Assembly (NCBI RefSeq): GCF_013620795.1
Contig: NZ_LGLW01000006.1
Span: 310,001 to 374,000, forward strand
DNA from: Pseudomonas sp. Q2-TVG4-2
Lineage (GTDB): Bacteria; Pseudomonadota; Gammaproteobacteria; Pseudomonadales; Pseudomonadaceae
Reading direction: 5' to 3'
Length of the DNA: 64,000 nt
The position numbers and the translations under genes are program-made. Position 1 is the first letter of the stretch. Every line of letters begins with the position of its first letter. The notes beneath the pieces were generated by a model. It saw only the letters and a program-made list of their open reading frames with translations, did no database searches and had not been told where the DNA came from. Positions 17,781 to 26,123 of the stretch are shown in pieces.

Positions 17781-20453
17781 TCAGAGCCAATTCCTGTAGC
17801 GGCGGAGCGAGTTGATCAGCTCTCGGCCGGGGATCGGCTTATCGAACAGGTAGCCTTGGCCAATATCGCAGCGTTGGTGGCGTAGAAAGGCCAGCTGTTC
17901 GGTGGTCTCGATGCCTTCGGCAACCACCTTGAGGTTGAGATTGCGAGCCATGGCGATCACGGCCGAAGTGATCTCGATATCGTCCTGGTTGCCCGGGATG
18001 TCCTTGATGAAGCTTCGGTCGATCTTGATTACATCGATCGGGAATTTCTTCAAGTAGCTCAGCGAGGAATAGCCGGTACCGAAGTCATCCATCGCCAATG
18101 TCACACCCAGCGCCTTTAAGCCGATCAGCTGTTGGCGGGTCTCCTCGGTGGCGTCGAGCAGCAGGCCTTCAGTCAGCTCCAGCTCCAGACAGCCAGGCGG
18201 TAGCCGTTCTTCGGAAAGAATGGCGGCGATCGAGCCGACAAGATTGGGATCGGAAAACTGTTTTGGCGACAGATTGATTGCGATCTGCGGTGCACCGATA
18301 CCCAGCGAAGCGAGTTGTAACCCCATCCGGCACGCTTCGCGAGCCACCAATCTGCCAATAGGGATGATCAGCCCGGTTTCTTCGGCGACGCTGATGAACT
18401 GGTCTGGCTGAATCATGCCTTTTTCCGGATGATTCCAGCGCAGCAAGGCTTCCAGGCCCTGCAGGCGGCCGGTACGCAGACAAAGCTTGGGCTGGTAAAA
18501 CACCTCAAGCTCGTTCTGCACCAGTGCGCGACGCAGGTTGTTCTCAACGAATAGCTTGTAGTTGGCTTCGGCGTGTAGGGCTTCGGTGAACACCTGAACC
18601 TGATTCTTGCCGTTGGCCTTGGCTTTGTGCAGCGCCTGCCCGGCGTGTTTCATCAGCGTCTCCGGGTCGCGGCCATGCAGGGGGGCACAGGCCAGGCCCA
18701 GGGAGCCGCTGACATTGATCAGCTGTTTGTCGACGAACAAGGGCTTGTCCAGGATGCGTAGCACCTGATTCGCCAAGTGCTGGCCTTCTTCCAAACCCAT
18801 GTCGTCGAGCAGAAGGGCGAACTCGTTGCTGGCGAAGCGCGCCAGTACGGTGTCCCGCTTCAGGCTGTTACGCAGACGTCGCGCGAGACTGGCGAGCAGC
18901 TTGTCGCCAGTCTGGTGGCCGAGACTGTCATTGATGCGCTTGAAGTTATCGATGTCGACCAGCAGCAGGCACAGGTGCGGCGCCTGGTTGTTGGCGAAGC
19001 GCTCCTCGATGCTGCGGATGAAGAACGGGCGATTGCCGAGGCTGGTCAGGTTGTCGGTATAGGCCAGGCGCTCGATGCGCTGCTGCGCTAACTTGCTCTG
19101 AGTGATGTCCTCATAGATACCGATGTAGTGCGTCAGCTCGCCGCTCTCGCCGTAAACCTTGGAGATCGACAGCTGGCCCCAGTATGGTTCGAGATCCTTG
19201 CGTCGGCTTCGGAACTCGCCCTGCCAGCTGTTGTTCTCGGCCAGGCTGGACGAGGAGTCGAAAAGCAGCTGGCTGAGGCTGTTCAGCGTGGTCAGCTCGG
19301 TGAGGCGACGTCCACGGACTTCATCGGCAGAGTACTGAGTGATGGCCGTAAAGCTTGGGTTGACGTAATCGACAACGCCGTCTTTGTCGACGAGGAGGAA
19401 GGCGCTTGCGCTCTGCTCCACCGCCCGCTGGAACAGATGCAGGGTATGTGTGGCGCTGAGCCGTTGCTGGTTGGCCAGCACCTGTGCGTACTGATCTGCC
19501 AACTCCCCGGCGAAGGCCACCTCGTCTGCATGCCAGACGCGCGTGCTACCTGAATGCTCCAGGCAGAGCACGCCGATAACCTCACCGCCGACCCGGATGG
19601 TTGCATCCAGAGTGGATATGGTTTTCGGCATCTTGAACAAGCGGTCGGTCAGTTCTTGGGTGCGAGGGTCCCGTTGAATGTTGGACACATCGATGGCTCG
19701 GCCGCTGTGCAGCGATTCCATGTAGCGGGGGCAGGCAGATATGTCCAGTGCTGACGGGTATTCATGGCCGTCCTTGTCGCCTCGATAAGCAGCAACGGCC
19801 TCGAGTTGATTGCCGTTTAGGTGCCAGATGGCGGCTCGCGAAATGCCATAGGCTTCGCTCGCGGCCTGGGTGATCAGCTGCGCGGCCTCAAGCTGAGGGT
19901 TAGCGGAGCTGTAGCGATGCCGGGCCAGACGTACGATCAGACTCTGCTGTGTGCGTGATCGAATCAGATGTTCGAGATGCACATCGGTCGTTTGCTGATA
20001 GAAATCTGCCGACAGCGCTGGCACCGAGCCCGGTAACTGCTGTTGCGGCGCTGATCCTGAATGCGGCTCGATGATCAGGTAGCCCCGGAGCAATTCTCGA
20101 CCATACTGTTGGCAAAGCTCGCCGATCTCCAGCAGATCCAGCACGCCGTTGGTCGAATGCAGGGAGTAACGGATCGAGTAGTGGCCCCGGATGGCCAGTT
20201 GTTCCTGAACGATGTCGTGCGTCTGCAGGCGTACCGCAGGCTCCATCAGGCTGGCATATGGCGAATCGATCAGCGAGCACAGCTCGTGAGCCGGTTGGCC
20301 GAGGTGGCGTTCGCAAGCGGGGTCCAGGTAAAGCAATGCCCAGCTGGATTCGTTCAGACGCTCGAAGCGCAGCATCCCGAGCCTGGAAGGCACTGGCAAC
20401 TGCGTCACAACCTCGGTCGCCAGACGGCTGGCGGCATCGGTATGTATTTTCAT
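17781..20453 (-). CDS. dipA: Cyclic di-GMP phosphodiesterase with GAF, PAS, degenerate GGDEF and EAL domains (DipA type)
   Basis: 890 residues. Order: an N-terminal PAS-like region (about 1-160), a GAF domain (about 190-340), a PAS domain starting LFQRAVEQSASAFLLVDKDG (about 345-460), GGDEF (about 470-625) and EAL (about 640-885). The GGDEF signature is replaced by ASNEF near residue 540, so cyclase activity is unlikely; the EAL domain has EALLRWNHPE near 667, AINLSPKQF, ELTEGLLLD and DDFGTGYSSL, as in active phosphodiesterases. P. aeruginosa DipA, which acts in biofilm dispersal, has the same layout and neighbours msrA. No membrane segment was seen. Confidence 0.9.
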   Translation of the reverse strand: MKIHTDAASRLATEVVTQLPVPSRLGMLRFERLNESSWALLYLDPACERHLGQPAHELCSLIDSPYASLMEPAVRLQTHDIVQEQLAIRGHYSIRYSLHSTNGVLDLLEIGELCQQYGRELLRGYLIIEPHSGSAPQQQLPGSVPALSADFYQQTTDVHLEHLIRSRTQQSLIVRLARHRYSSANPQLEAAQLITQAASEAYGISRAAIWHLNGNQLEAVAAYRGDKDGHEYPSALDISACPRYMESLHSGRAIDVSNIQRDPRTQELTDRLFKMPKTISTLDATIRVGGEVIGVLCLEHSGSTRVWHADEVAFAGELADQYAQVLANQQRLSATHTLHLFQRAVEQSASAFLLVDKDGVVDYVNPSFTAITQYSADEVRGRRLTELTTLNSLSQLLFDSSSSLAENNSWQGEFRSRRKDLEPYWGQLSISKVYGESGELTHYIGIYEDITQSKLAQQRIERLAYTDNLTSLGNRPFFIRSIEERFANNQAPHLCLLLVDIDNFKRINDSLGHQTGDKLLASLARRLRNSLKRDTVLARFASNEFALLLDDMGLEEGQHLANQVLRILDKPLFVDKQLINVSGSLGLACAPLHGRDPETLMKHAGQALHKAKANGKNQVQVFTEALHAEANYKLFVENNLRRALVQNELEVFYQPKLCLRTGRLQGLEALLRWNHPEKGMIQPDQFISVAEETGLIIPIGRLVAREACRMGLQLASLGIGAPQIAINLSPKQFSDPNLVGSIAAILSEERLPPGCLELELTEGLLLDATEETRQQLIGLKALGVTLAMDDFGTGYSSLSYLKKFPIDVIKIDRSFIKDIPGNQDDIEITSAVIAMARNLNLKVVAEGIETTEQLAFLRHQRCDIGQGYLFDKPIPGRELINSLRRYRNWL

Positions 20454-20562
20454 CGAGCGGTTTGCTTCCAGTATGCTGCGGGAGCCGCTTCGCTAGCCGA
20501 GCTTACGGCGTTTTAGTGGCGAAGCGATGGCTAAATAATATTAGATACGGCAAGGGTGCATC

Positions 20563-21090
20563 ATGCGACAGGGACTGACAAGCCGGCTTTCGAAGTTACT
20601 TCTGATCTCGTTTTTTCTAGGCTCCAGCTTACCGCTGCAGGCGGTTGAATCGAACACTCTGGATTCAGCCGAATCAGCCAGTTACCTGGCCGGGTTGAAG
20701 GCGCTCTACCTCACCTCGGATGAACAAAAGGCCCTGCTTTCCCATAGCAACGCCTTGCTGGAAACCCACGCGCTGAAGGCTGCTTATCAGGTCGGTCAGG
20801 CCAATCCGCAGGACCTGAGTTATCGTCTGAGCGTGGGCGCGCCAGGGGAGTTGCGGATCCGTGAAGAGCGACGCGATGCCACCGGCAACATCGCCGTGCG
20901 CAACCGCAGCCTTTCGGTATTCGGCATGGATCCCTACTTGCAATATCAATGCCCGCCGCAGGGCATCGTTTGCGTTTTTGCCAGCCCGGCGGGAGGTGAT
21001 CCCTGGCTGACTATTCTGCGTGACCCCGAAGGCGCCGAAGCGCTGGCGAAGGCCTTGTCGTTCCTGTTTCGTAATCTGCAGAAAGGCTGA
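20563..21090 (+). CDS. Predicted secreted protein of unknown function
   Basis: 175 residues. The N-terminus has positive residues, a hydrophobic core LLLISFFLGSSLPL and a signal peptidase site after LQA, giving a mature periplasmic protein of about 148 residues. There is no lipobox cysteine. AAGGGTG lies just upstream of ATG 20563. Two cysteines in YQCPPQGIVCVF could form a disulfide. I do not recognise the family. It is divergent from the DipA-type gene and convergent with aceF, so it has its own promoter; its conserved place in pseudomonads is not something I can confirm. Confidence 0.78.
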   Translation: MRQGLTSRLSKLLLISFFLGSSLPLQAVESNTLDSAESASYLAGLKALYLTSDEQKALLSHSNALLETHALKAAYQVGQANPQDLSYRLSVGAPGELRIREERRDATGNIAVRNRSLSVFGMDPYLQYQCPPQGIVCVFASPAGGDPWLTILRDPEGAEALAKALSFLFRNLQKG

Positions 21091-21124
21091 GACGAGCCGC
21101 GCCTGATGCCGGGGCTCGCATCTC

Positions 21125-21154
21125 AAAAAAAACCCGCCGGAAGGCGGGTTTTTT
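21125..21154. terminator. Bidirectional terminator between the secreted-protein gene and aceF
   Basis: AACCCGCC (21131-21138) and GGCGGGTT (21143-21150) around GGAA, flanked by six A residues on the left and further T residues on the right. The symmetric A and T tracts give a U run in both directions, fitting the convergent genes. Confidence 0.9.
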
Positions 21155-21169
21155 GTATCGCTCAATGAA

Positions 21170-23173
21170 TCACAGCAGCATCGTGCGGATATCCGCCAGC
21201 AACTCGGACAGGCGCTTGGTGAAGCGCGCGGCCGCGGCGCCGTTGATGACGCGGTGGTCATAGGACAATGACAACGGCAGCATCAGTCGCGGCTGGAAGG
21301 CCTTGCCGTCCCATACCGGCTGCATGGCTGCCTTGGATACGCCGAGGATCGCCACCTCCGGTGCATTGACGATCGGCGTGAAGCCGGTGCCGCCAATATG
21401 ACCGAGGCTGGAGATGGTGAAGCAGGCGCCCTGCATGGCATCCGGGGAAAGCTTCTTGGTGCGCGCCTTTTCGGCTAGCTCCGCCGCTTCCCCTGCCAGC
21501 TGCAGCAGGCTCTTCTGATCGACGTTGCGAATCACCGGGACCATGAGACCGTCCGGCGTGTCCACCGCAAAACCAATGTGCACATACTTCTTGCGAATCA
21601 CCGCCTTGCCGCTCGGTGCGAGCGAGCTGTTGAATTCCGGCAGCTCCTTGAGCAGGTGTGCACAGGACTTGAGCAGCAGTGGCAGCACGGTCAGCTTGAC
21701 GCCAGCTTTTTCCGCTATCGCCTTTTGCGAGACGCGGAAAGCCTCCAGCTCGGTGATGTCGGCCGACTCGAACTGCGTCACGTGCGGTACGTTGAGCCAG
21801 CTGCGATGCAGGTTGGCGGCGCCGACCTGCATCAGGCGGGTCATGGGCACTTCTTCGATTTCACCGAAGCGGCTGAAATCCACGGTCGGGATCGGCGGGA
21901 TGCCCGCGCCACCCGCAGCGCCTTCGGTCGGTGCCTGCTTGGCCTTGCCCATCATGGTCTTGACGTAGGCCTGGACGTCTTCCTTGAGAATCCGCCCCTT
22001 CGGGCCAGTCCCCTGGACGTCGGCCAGTTCGACACCAAACTCGCGCGCGGTCATGCGTACCGCAGGGCCGGCATGTACCTTAGTGCCGGCCTTGCTTGGA
22101 CCGCTGACCGCCGGGGCTGGAGTCGCGGCAGCCTTGGCTTCCGGTACGCCTTGTTTGTTCGGAGCGGCTGCCTGCTGCTGCGGAGCGGCTTCCTCTGGCT
22201 TGGCAACGGGCTTTTTCGCCGGCGCGGCGCCTTTGACCTTGAGGGTCAGGATCAGATCGCCGGTCTTGGCTTCATCGCCGACCTTGATCGACAGGGACTC
22301 CACGATACCGGCCTTGGGAGCCGGAATTTCCATGCTGGCCTTGTCCGATTCCAGCGTGATCAGCGATTGGTCCGCCTCGACGCTGTCACCGGCCTTGACC
22401 ATCACTTCGATGACATTCGCGCTGCCGCTGGAGCCGATGTCCGGGATACGAACCTCTTCCACGGAATCGCCTGCGGCTTCGGCGGGCTCTTCCGCCGCTG
22501 GCTCGCTCAGTTGTTCCTTGGGCTCGCTCGCTGCCTGGTTTGCCGGGGCCTTGCTCGCTGCCGGCTTGCTTGGCGCTGCACCCTTGAGGACCAGGATCAG
22601 ATCGCCGGTGCCGACTTCGTCGCCTACCTTGACCGAAATGCTTTCGACCACGCCCGCTGCAGGAGAGGGAATCTCCATGCTGGCCTTGTCGGACTCGAGC
22701 GTGATCAGCGGCTGCTCGGCAGCAATGGTATCGCCGGGCGTGACCGAGATTTCGAGCACGCTGGCTTTGCCGGAGGAGCCGATATCCGGCACCTTGATCT
22801 CCTGCGATTCGCCTTCCTCGGCCGAGGCTGAAGGATCATCATCGCCGGGCGGCGTGGACGCTTCGGCTTCGTCTGCGGGGCCGCCGGTAGCAGCGCCCGC
22901 TGGCTCGGCAGCGGCTTGTGCCGGTGCCTCTTCCTGGCCTTCCTCGCTTTCCAGCTCGAGCAGCTCATCGCCTTCTTTCAAACGATCGCCCAGCTTGACC
23001 TTCAGGCTTTTCACCACGCCCGCCTTGGGCGCTGGAATTTCCATGCTGGCCTTGTCGGACTCAAGCGTCAGAATGCTCTGGTCGGCTTCGATACGGTCGC
23101 CGACCTTGACGAACAATTCGATTACTTCACCCTCACCGCTGCCGATGTCGGGTACGCGTATGGTTTCACTCAC
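21170..23173 (-). CDS. aceF: Pyruvate dehydrogenase E2 (dihydrolipoyl acetyltransferase), three lipoyl domains
   Basis: 667 residues from GTG 23173, chosen over an upstream in-frame start because AGGAGA lies seven bases before it and VSETIRVPDIG is the conserved start. It transfers acetyl groups to CoA in the pyruvate dehydrogenase core. Three lipoyl domains carry ESDKASMEIP, with lipoyl lysines K41, K163 and K278, separated by Ala/Pro/Glu linkers. The E1/E3-binding domain is about 367-403 and the catalytic domain ends YDHRVINGAAAARF with H640. It lies 27 bp after aceE on the same strand. E3 is not in this window. Confidence 0.96.
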   Translation of the reverse strand: MSETIRVPDIGSGEGEVIELFVKVGDRIEADQSILTLESDKASMEIPAPKAGVVKSLKVKLGDRLKEGDELLELESEEGQEEAPAQAAAEPAGAATGGPADEAEASTPPGDDDPSASAEEGESQEIKVPDIGSSGKASVLEISVTPGDTIAAEQPLITLESDKASMEIPSPAAGVVESISVKVGDEVGTGDLILVLKGAAPSKPAASKAPANQAASEPKEQLSEPAAEEPAEAAGDSVEEVRIPDIGSSGSANVIEVMVKAGDSVEADQSLITLESDKASMEIPAPKAGIVESLSIKVGDEAKTGDLILTLKVKGAAPAKKPVAKPEEAAPQQQAAAPNKQGVPEAKAAATPAPAVSGPSKAGTKVHAGPAVRMTAREFGVELADVQGTGPKGRILKEDVQAYVKTMMGKAKQAPTEGAAGGAGIPPIPTVDFSRFGEIEEVPMTRLMQVGAANLHRSWLNVPHVTQFESADITELEAFRVSQKAIAEKAGVKLTVLPLLLKSCAHLLKELPEFNSSLAPSGKAVIRKKYVHIGFAVDTPDGLMVPVIRNVDQKSLLQLAGEAAELAEKARTKKLSPDAMQGACFTISSLGHIGGTGFTPIVNAPEVAILGVSKAAMQPVWDGKAFQPRLMLPLSLSYDHRVINGAAAARFTKRLSELLADIRTMLL

Positions 23174-23200
23174 AATAGGTTCTCCTGTGCGCACGCAGCA

Positions 23201-25846
23201 TCAGCAATCCAGCGGATTGCGCTTCTCGGGGTCGATACCGAGCTCGGTAATGGCATCGGCCACGACCTTGCGTTCGATGGCGCCGCGATCGGCGAGTGCC
23301 TGCAGTGTGGCGACGGTGACCCAGCGACGGTCGACTTCGAAGAAGTCGCGCAACTTGGCGCGCGAGTCGCTACGACCGAAGCCGTCGGTGCCCAGCACCT
23401 GATACTCGCGGGACGGCACCCACTGACGGATTTGGTCGGCGAACAGCTTCATATAGTCGGTGGAGGCGATGACCGGGCCGTCGCGACCTTCCAGACACTG
23501 CTCGACATAGCTCTTGCGCCGCTCTTCGGTGGGGTGCAAGCGGTTCCAGTGATCGACTGCCAAGCCATCGCGACGCAGTTCGTTGAAGCTGGTAACGCTC
23601 CAGACGTCGGCACCCACGCCCATCTTGGCAAGGATATCCACCGCGGCGCGCACTTCACGCAGGATGGTGCCGGAGCCCAGCAGCTGTACGCGGTGCTTGA
23701 AGTCGCCTTTGGCTTCCTCGAGCAGGTACATGCCCTTGAGGATGCCGTCTTCGACGCCCTGCGGCATGGCCGGCTGCTGGTAGTTTTCGTTCATCACGGT
23801 GATGTAGTAGTAGACGCTTTTCTGCTGCTCCATCATCTCGTGCATGCCGTGATGCATGATCACTGCCAGCTCGTAGCCGTAGGTGGGGTCATAGCTGCGG
23901 CAGTTGGGGATGGTGCTGGCGAGGATGTGGCTGTGACCGTCCTCGTGCTGCAGGCCTTCACCGTTCAGCGTGGTGCGCCCGGCGGTACCGCCCAACAGGA
24001 AGCCGCGAGTCTGCGCATCACCGGCCGCCCAGGCCAGATCGCCGATACGCTGGAAGCCGAACATCGAGTAGAAGATGTAGACCGGCAGCATTGGCTGGTT
24101 GTAGTTGCTGTAGGCGGTGCCCGCCGCGATGAACGAGGAGAAGGCGCCGGCCTCGTTGAGACCTTCCTGCAGGATCTGGCCGTCCTTTTCTTCGCGGTAG
24201 TACATCACCTGATCGCGGTCGACCGGCTCGTACAGCTGCCCCACCGGGGAGTAGATACCGAGCTGGCGGAACATACCTTCCATGCCGAAGGTGCGTGCTT
24301 CGTCGGCGAGGATCGGCACGATGCGCTTGCCCAGATCCTTGTCCTTGACCAGCTGAGACAGGATGCGGCCGAACGCCATGGTGGTGGAGATCTCGCGATC
24401 GCCGGAACCGTCGAGGACTGCTTTGAGTGTTTCCAGCGGCGGCGTCGGGATGCTGAAGCTCTTCGGCCGGCGCTGCGGCAGATGACCGCCGAGCTTTTCA
24501 CGGCACTTGCGCAGGTACTTCATCTCCGCGCTGTCTTCGGCCGGACGATAGAACGGCAGCTCTTCGAGTTGGGAGTCGTTGACTGGAATGTCGAAGCGGT
24601 CGCGGAATTTCTTCAGGCTGTCGATATCGACTTTCTTGGTGTTGTGGGCGATGTTCTTCGCCTCGCCAGCACCAGTGCCATAGCCCTTGATGGTCTTGGC
24701 CAGAATGACGGTCGGCTGGCCCTTGTGGTTGACGGCCTGGTGGTAGGCCGCATAGACCTTGTACGGATCGTGGCCGCCACGGTTGAGCTTCCAGACTTCC
24801 TCGTCGGACAGTTTCTCGACGCGCTTGAGCAGCTCAGGGTCAGCACCGAAGAAGTGTTTGCGCACGTAGGCGCCGTCTTTGGCCTTGTAGTTCTGGTATT
24901 CGCCGTCGATCGCCTCGTCCATGCGGCGCTGCATGCGACCGTCTTCGTCGACTGCGAACAGCGGATCCCACATGCGGCCCCAGATGACCTTGTTGACGTT
25001 CCAGTTGGCGCCTTTGAACACGCCTTCCAGCTCCTGGATGATCTTGCTGTTGCCGCGAACCGGGCCGTCGAGACGCTGCAAATTGCAGTTGATGACGAAC
25101 ACCAGGTTGTCGAGATTCTCACGGCCGGCCAGGGAGATCGCGCCGAGGGTTTCCGGCTCGTCGCACTCGCCGTCGCCGATGAAGCACCAGACGCGCTGCT
25201 TACCCTTCGGGATGAAGCCGCGGTTCTCCAGGTACTTCATGAAGCGCGCCTGGTAAATCGCGGTGATCGGGCCCAGACCCATGGAAACGGTCGGGAACTG
25301 CCAGAAGTCCGGCATCAGATGCGGGTGCGGATAGCTCGACAGGCCCTTGCCATCGACTTCCTGGCGGAAGTTGAGCATCTGGTCTTCGGTCAGTCGGCCT
25401 TCGAGGAAGGCGCGCGAGTAAATCCCCGGCGAGGCGTGGCCCTGATAGTAGATCAGGTCGCCGCCATGCTCCTCGGTAGGTGCCTGGAAGAAGTAGTTGA
25501 AACCGATGTCGTAGAGCGTCGCGCTGGAAGCGAAGGTGGAAATGTGCCCACCCAGGTCCGGGTCCTTCATGTTCGCGCGCATTACCATCGCGAGCGCGTT
25601 CCAGCGGACCAGGGAGCGAATGCGTCGCTCCATGAACAGGTCGCCGGGCATCTTGGCTTCACGGGTAACGGGGATGGTGTTGCGGTACGGCGTGGTGATG
25701 CCGTAAGGCAGTGGCGTGCCGCTACGGGTGGCCAGTTCCCCCATCCGGGTCATCAGATAGTGGGCGCGGTCTTCGCCTTCGCGGTCGAGTACTGACTCGA
25801 GGGCGTCCAGCCATTCCTGGGTTTCGACGGGATCGAGATCTTGCAT
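23201..25846 (-). CDS. aceE: Pyruvate dehydrogenase E1 component, homodimeric type
   Basis: 881 residues, the normal length for the homodimeric alpha2 E1. It decarboxylates pyruvate using thiamine diphosphate and reductively acetylates the lipoyl domains of AceF. The TPP motif is GDGECDEPETLG followed by INCN; the start MQDLDPVETQEWLDALESV is typical. GGAGC precedes the ATG. A candidate promoter with an overlapping palindromic operator lies about 100 bp upstream. A very long frame on the opposite strand (22916-25795) is a GC-driven shadow. Confidence 0.97.
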   Translation of the reverse strand: MQDLDPVETQEWLDALESVLDREGEDRAHYLMTRMGELATRSGTPLPYGITTPYRNTIPVTREAKMPGDLFMERRIRSLVRWNALAMVMRANMKDPDLGGHISTFASSATLYDIGFNYFFQAPTEEHGGDLIYYQGHASPGIYSRAFLEGRLTEDQMLNFRQEVDGKGLSSYPHPHLMPDFWQFPTVSMGLGPITAIYQARFMKYLENRGFIPKGKQRVWCFIGDGECDEPETLGAISLAGRENLDNLVFVINCNLQRLDGPVRGNSKIIQELEGVFKGANWNVNKVIWGRMWDPLFAVDEDGRMQRRMDEAIDGEYQNYKAKDGAYVRKHFFGADPELLKRVEKLSDEEVWKLNRGGHDPYKVYAAYHQAVNHKGQPTVILAKTIKGYGTGAGEAKNIAHNTKKVDIDSLKKFRDRFDIPVNDSQLEELPFYRPAEDSAEMKYLRKCREKLGGHLPQRRPKSFSIPTPPLETLKAVLDGSGDREISTTMAFGRILSQLVKDKDLGKRIVPILADEARTFGMEGMFRQLGIYSPVGQLYEPVDRDQVMYYREEKDGQILQEGLNEAGAFSSFIAAGTAYSNYNQPMLPVYIFYSMFGFQRIGDLAWAAGDAQTRGFLLGGTAGRTTLNGEGLQHEDGHSHILASTIPNCRSYDPTYGYELAVIMHHGMHEMMEQQKSVYYYITVMNENYQQPAMPQGVEDGILKGMYLLEEAKGDFKHRVQLLGSGTILREVRAAVDILAKMGVGADVWSVTSFNELRRDGLAVDHWNRLHPTEERRKSYVEQCLEGRDGPVIASTDYMKLFADQIRQWVPSREYQVLGTDGFGRSDSRAKLRDFFEVDRRWVTVATLQALADRGAIERKVVADAITELGIDPEKRNPLDC

Positions 25847-25956
25847 GGCTTGCTCCAGGGCGGAAAGGCTTCCAGAATCGGTTGCCTGCTTCGCGGCCGG
25901 CTTTGTGGGCCGGGGCGTATATGTTCTTGGATGTTGGGCCGGGGGTAGAGCCGGGC

Positions 25957-25986
25957 TCTGTAGTTTTACTACAAAACAGCGGCCAA
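25957..25986 (-). promoter_or_regulatory. Candidate aceE promoter
   Basis: On the minus strand, TTGGCC (25986-25981) and TACAGA (25962-25957) are separated by 18 bp. The match is moderate, but the operator palindrome at 25959-25973 overlaps the spacer and -10 in nearly the same geometry as in the plus-strand promoter. Confidence 0.4.
25959..25973. promoter_or_regulatory. GntR-type palindromic operator, aceE side
   Basis: TGTAGTTTTACTACA is a perfect inverted repeat (TGTAGT, TTT, ACTACA). Its core TAGTTTTACTA fits the TNGTNNNACNA pattern of FadR-subfamily GntR regulators, the group of PdhR and LldR. Centre at 25966. Confidence 0.6.
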
Positions 25987-25997
25987 TTCAGCCCCCT

Positions 25998-26026
25998 CTG
26001 ACATACTTTCGTAGTAAAACTACAAT
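25998..26026 (+). promoter_or_regulatory. Candidate glnE promoter
   Basis: CTGACA (25998-26003, five of six consensus bases), a 17-bp spacer and TACAAT (26021-26026, five of six). Transcription would start near 26033, about 90 nt before glnE. The second operator copy covers the spacer and most of the -10. Confidence 0.6.
26010..26024. promoter_or_regulatory. GntR-type palindromic operator, glnE side
   Basis: CGTAGTAAAACTACA is the same motif as 25959-25973 in inverted orientation, with one mismatch in the outermost base. The centres (25966 and 26017) are 51 bp apart, close to five helical turns, so two bound dimers would face nearly the same side. Confidence 0.6.
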
Positions 26027-26123
26027 ATCGGTGGTTCTATCTGGCTGGCTAACCCGCGCGCTAACGGCTCTAGCCCGGCGCTTCCGCTGTCCTGCTGCCG
26101 GCTAAGGCGTTAAGGAACTTTCT

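Noticed and set aside
21578-23402. Overlapping plus-strand frames of over 400 codons opposite aceF
   Set aside because: They mirror the repetitive lipoyl and Ala/Pro linkers of AceF and have low-complexity composition.
22916-25795. 959-codon open frame antisense to aceE and aceF
   Set aside because: Lies wholly opposite well-identified genes, has no recognisable domain, and is the kind of long open frame that high-GC codon usage creates on the opposite strand.
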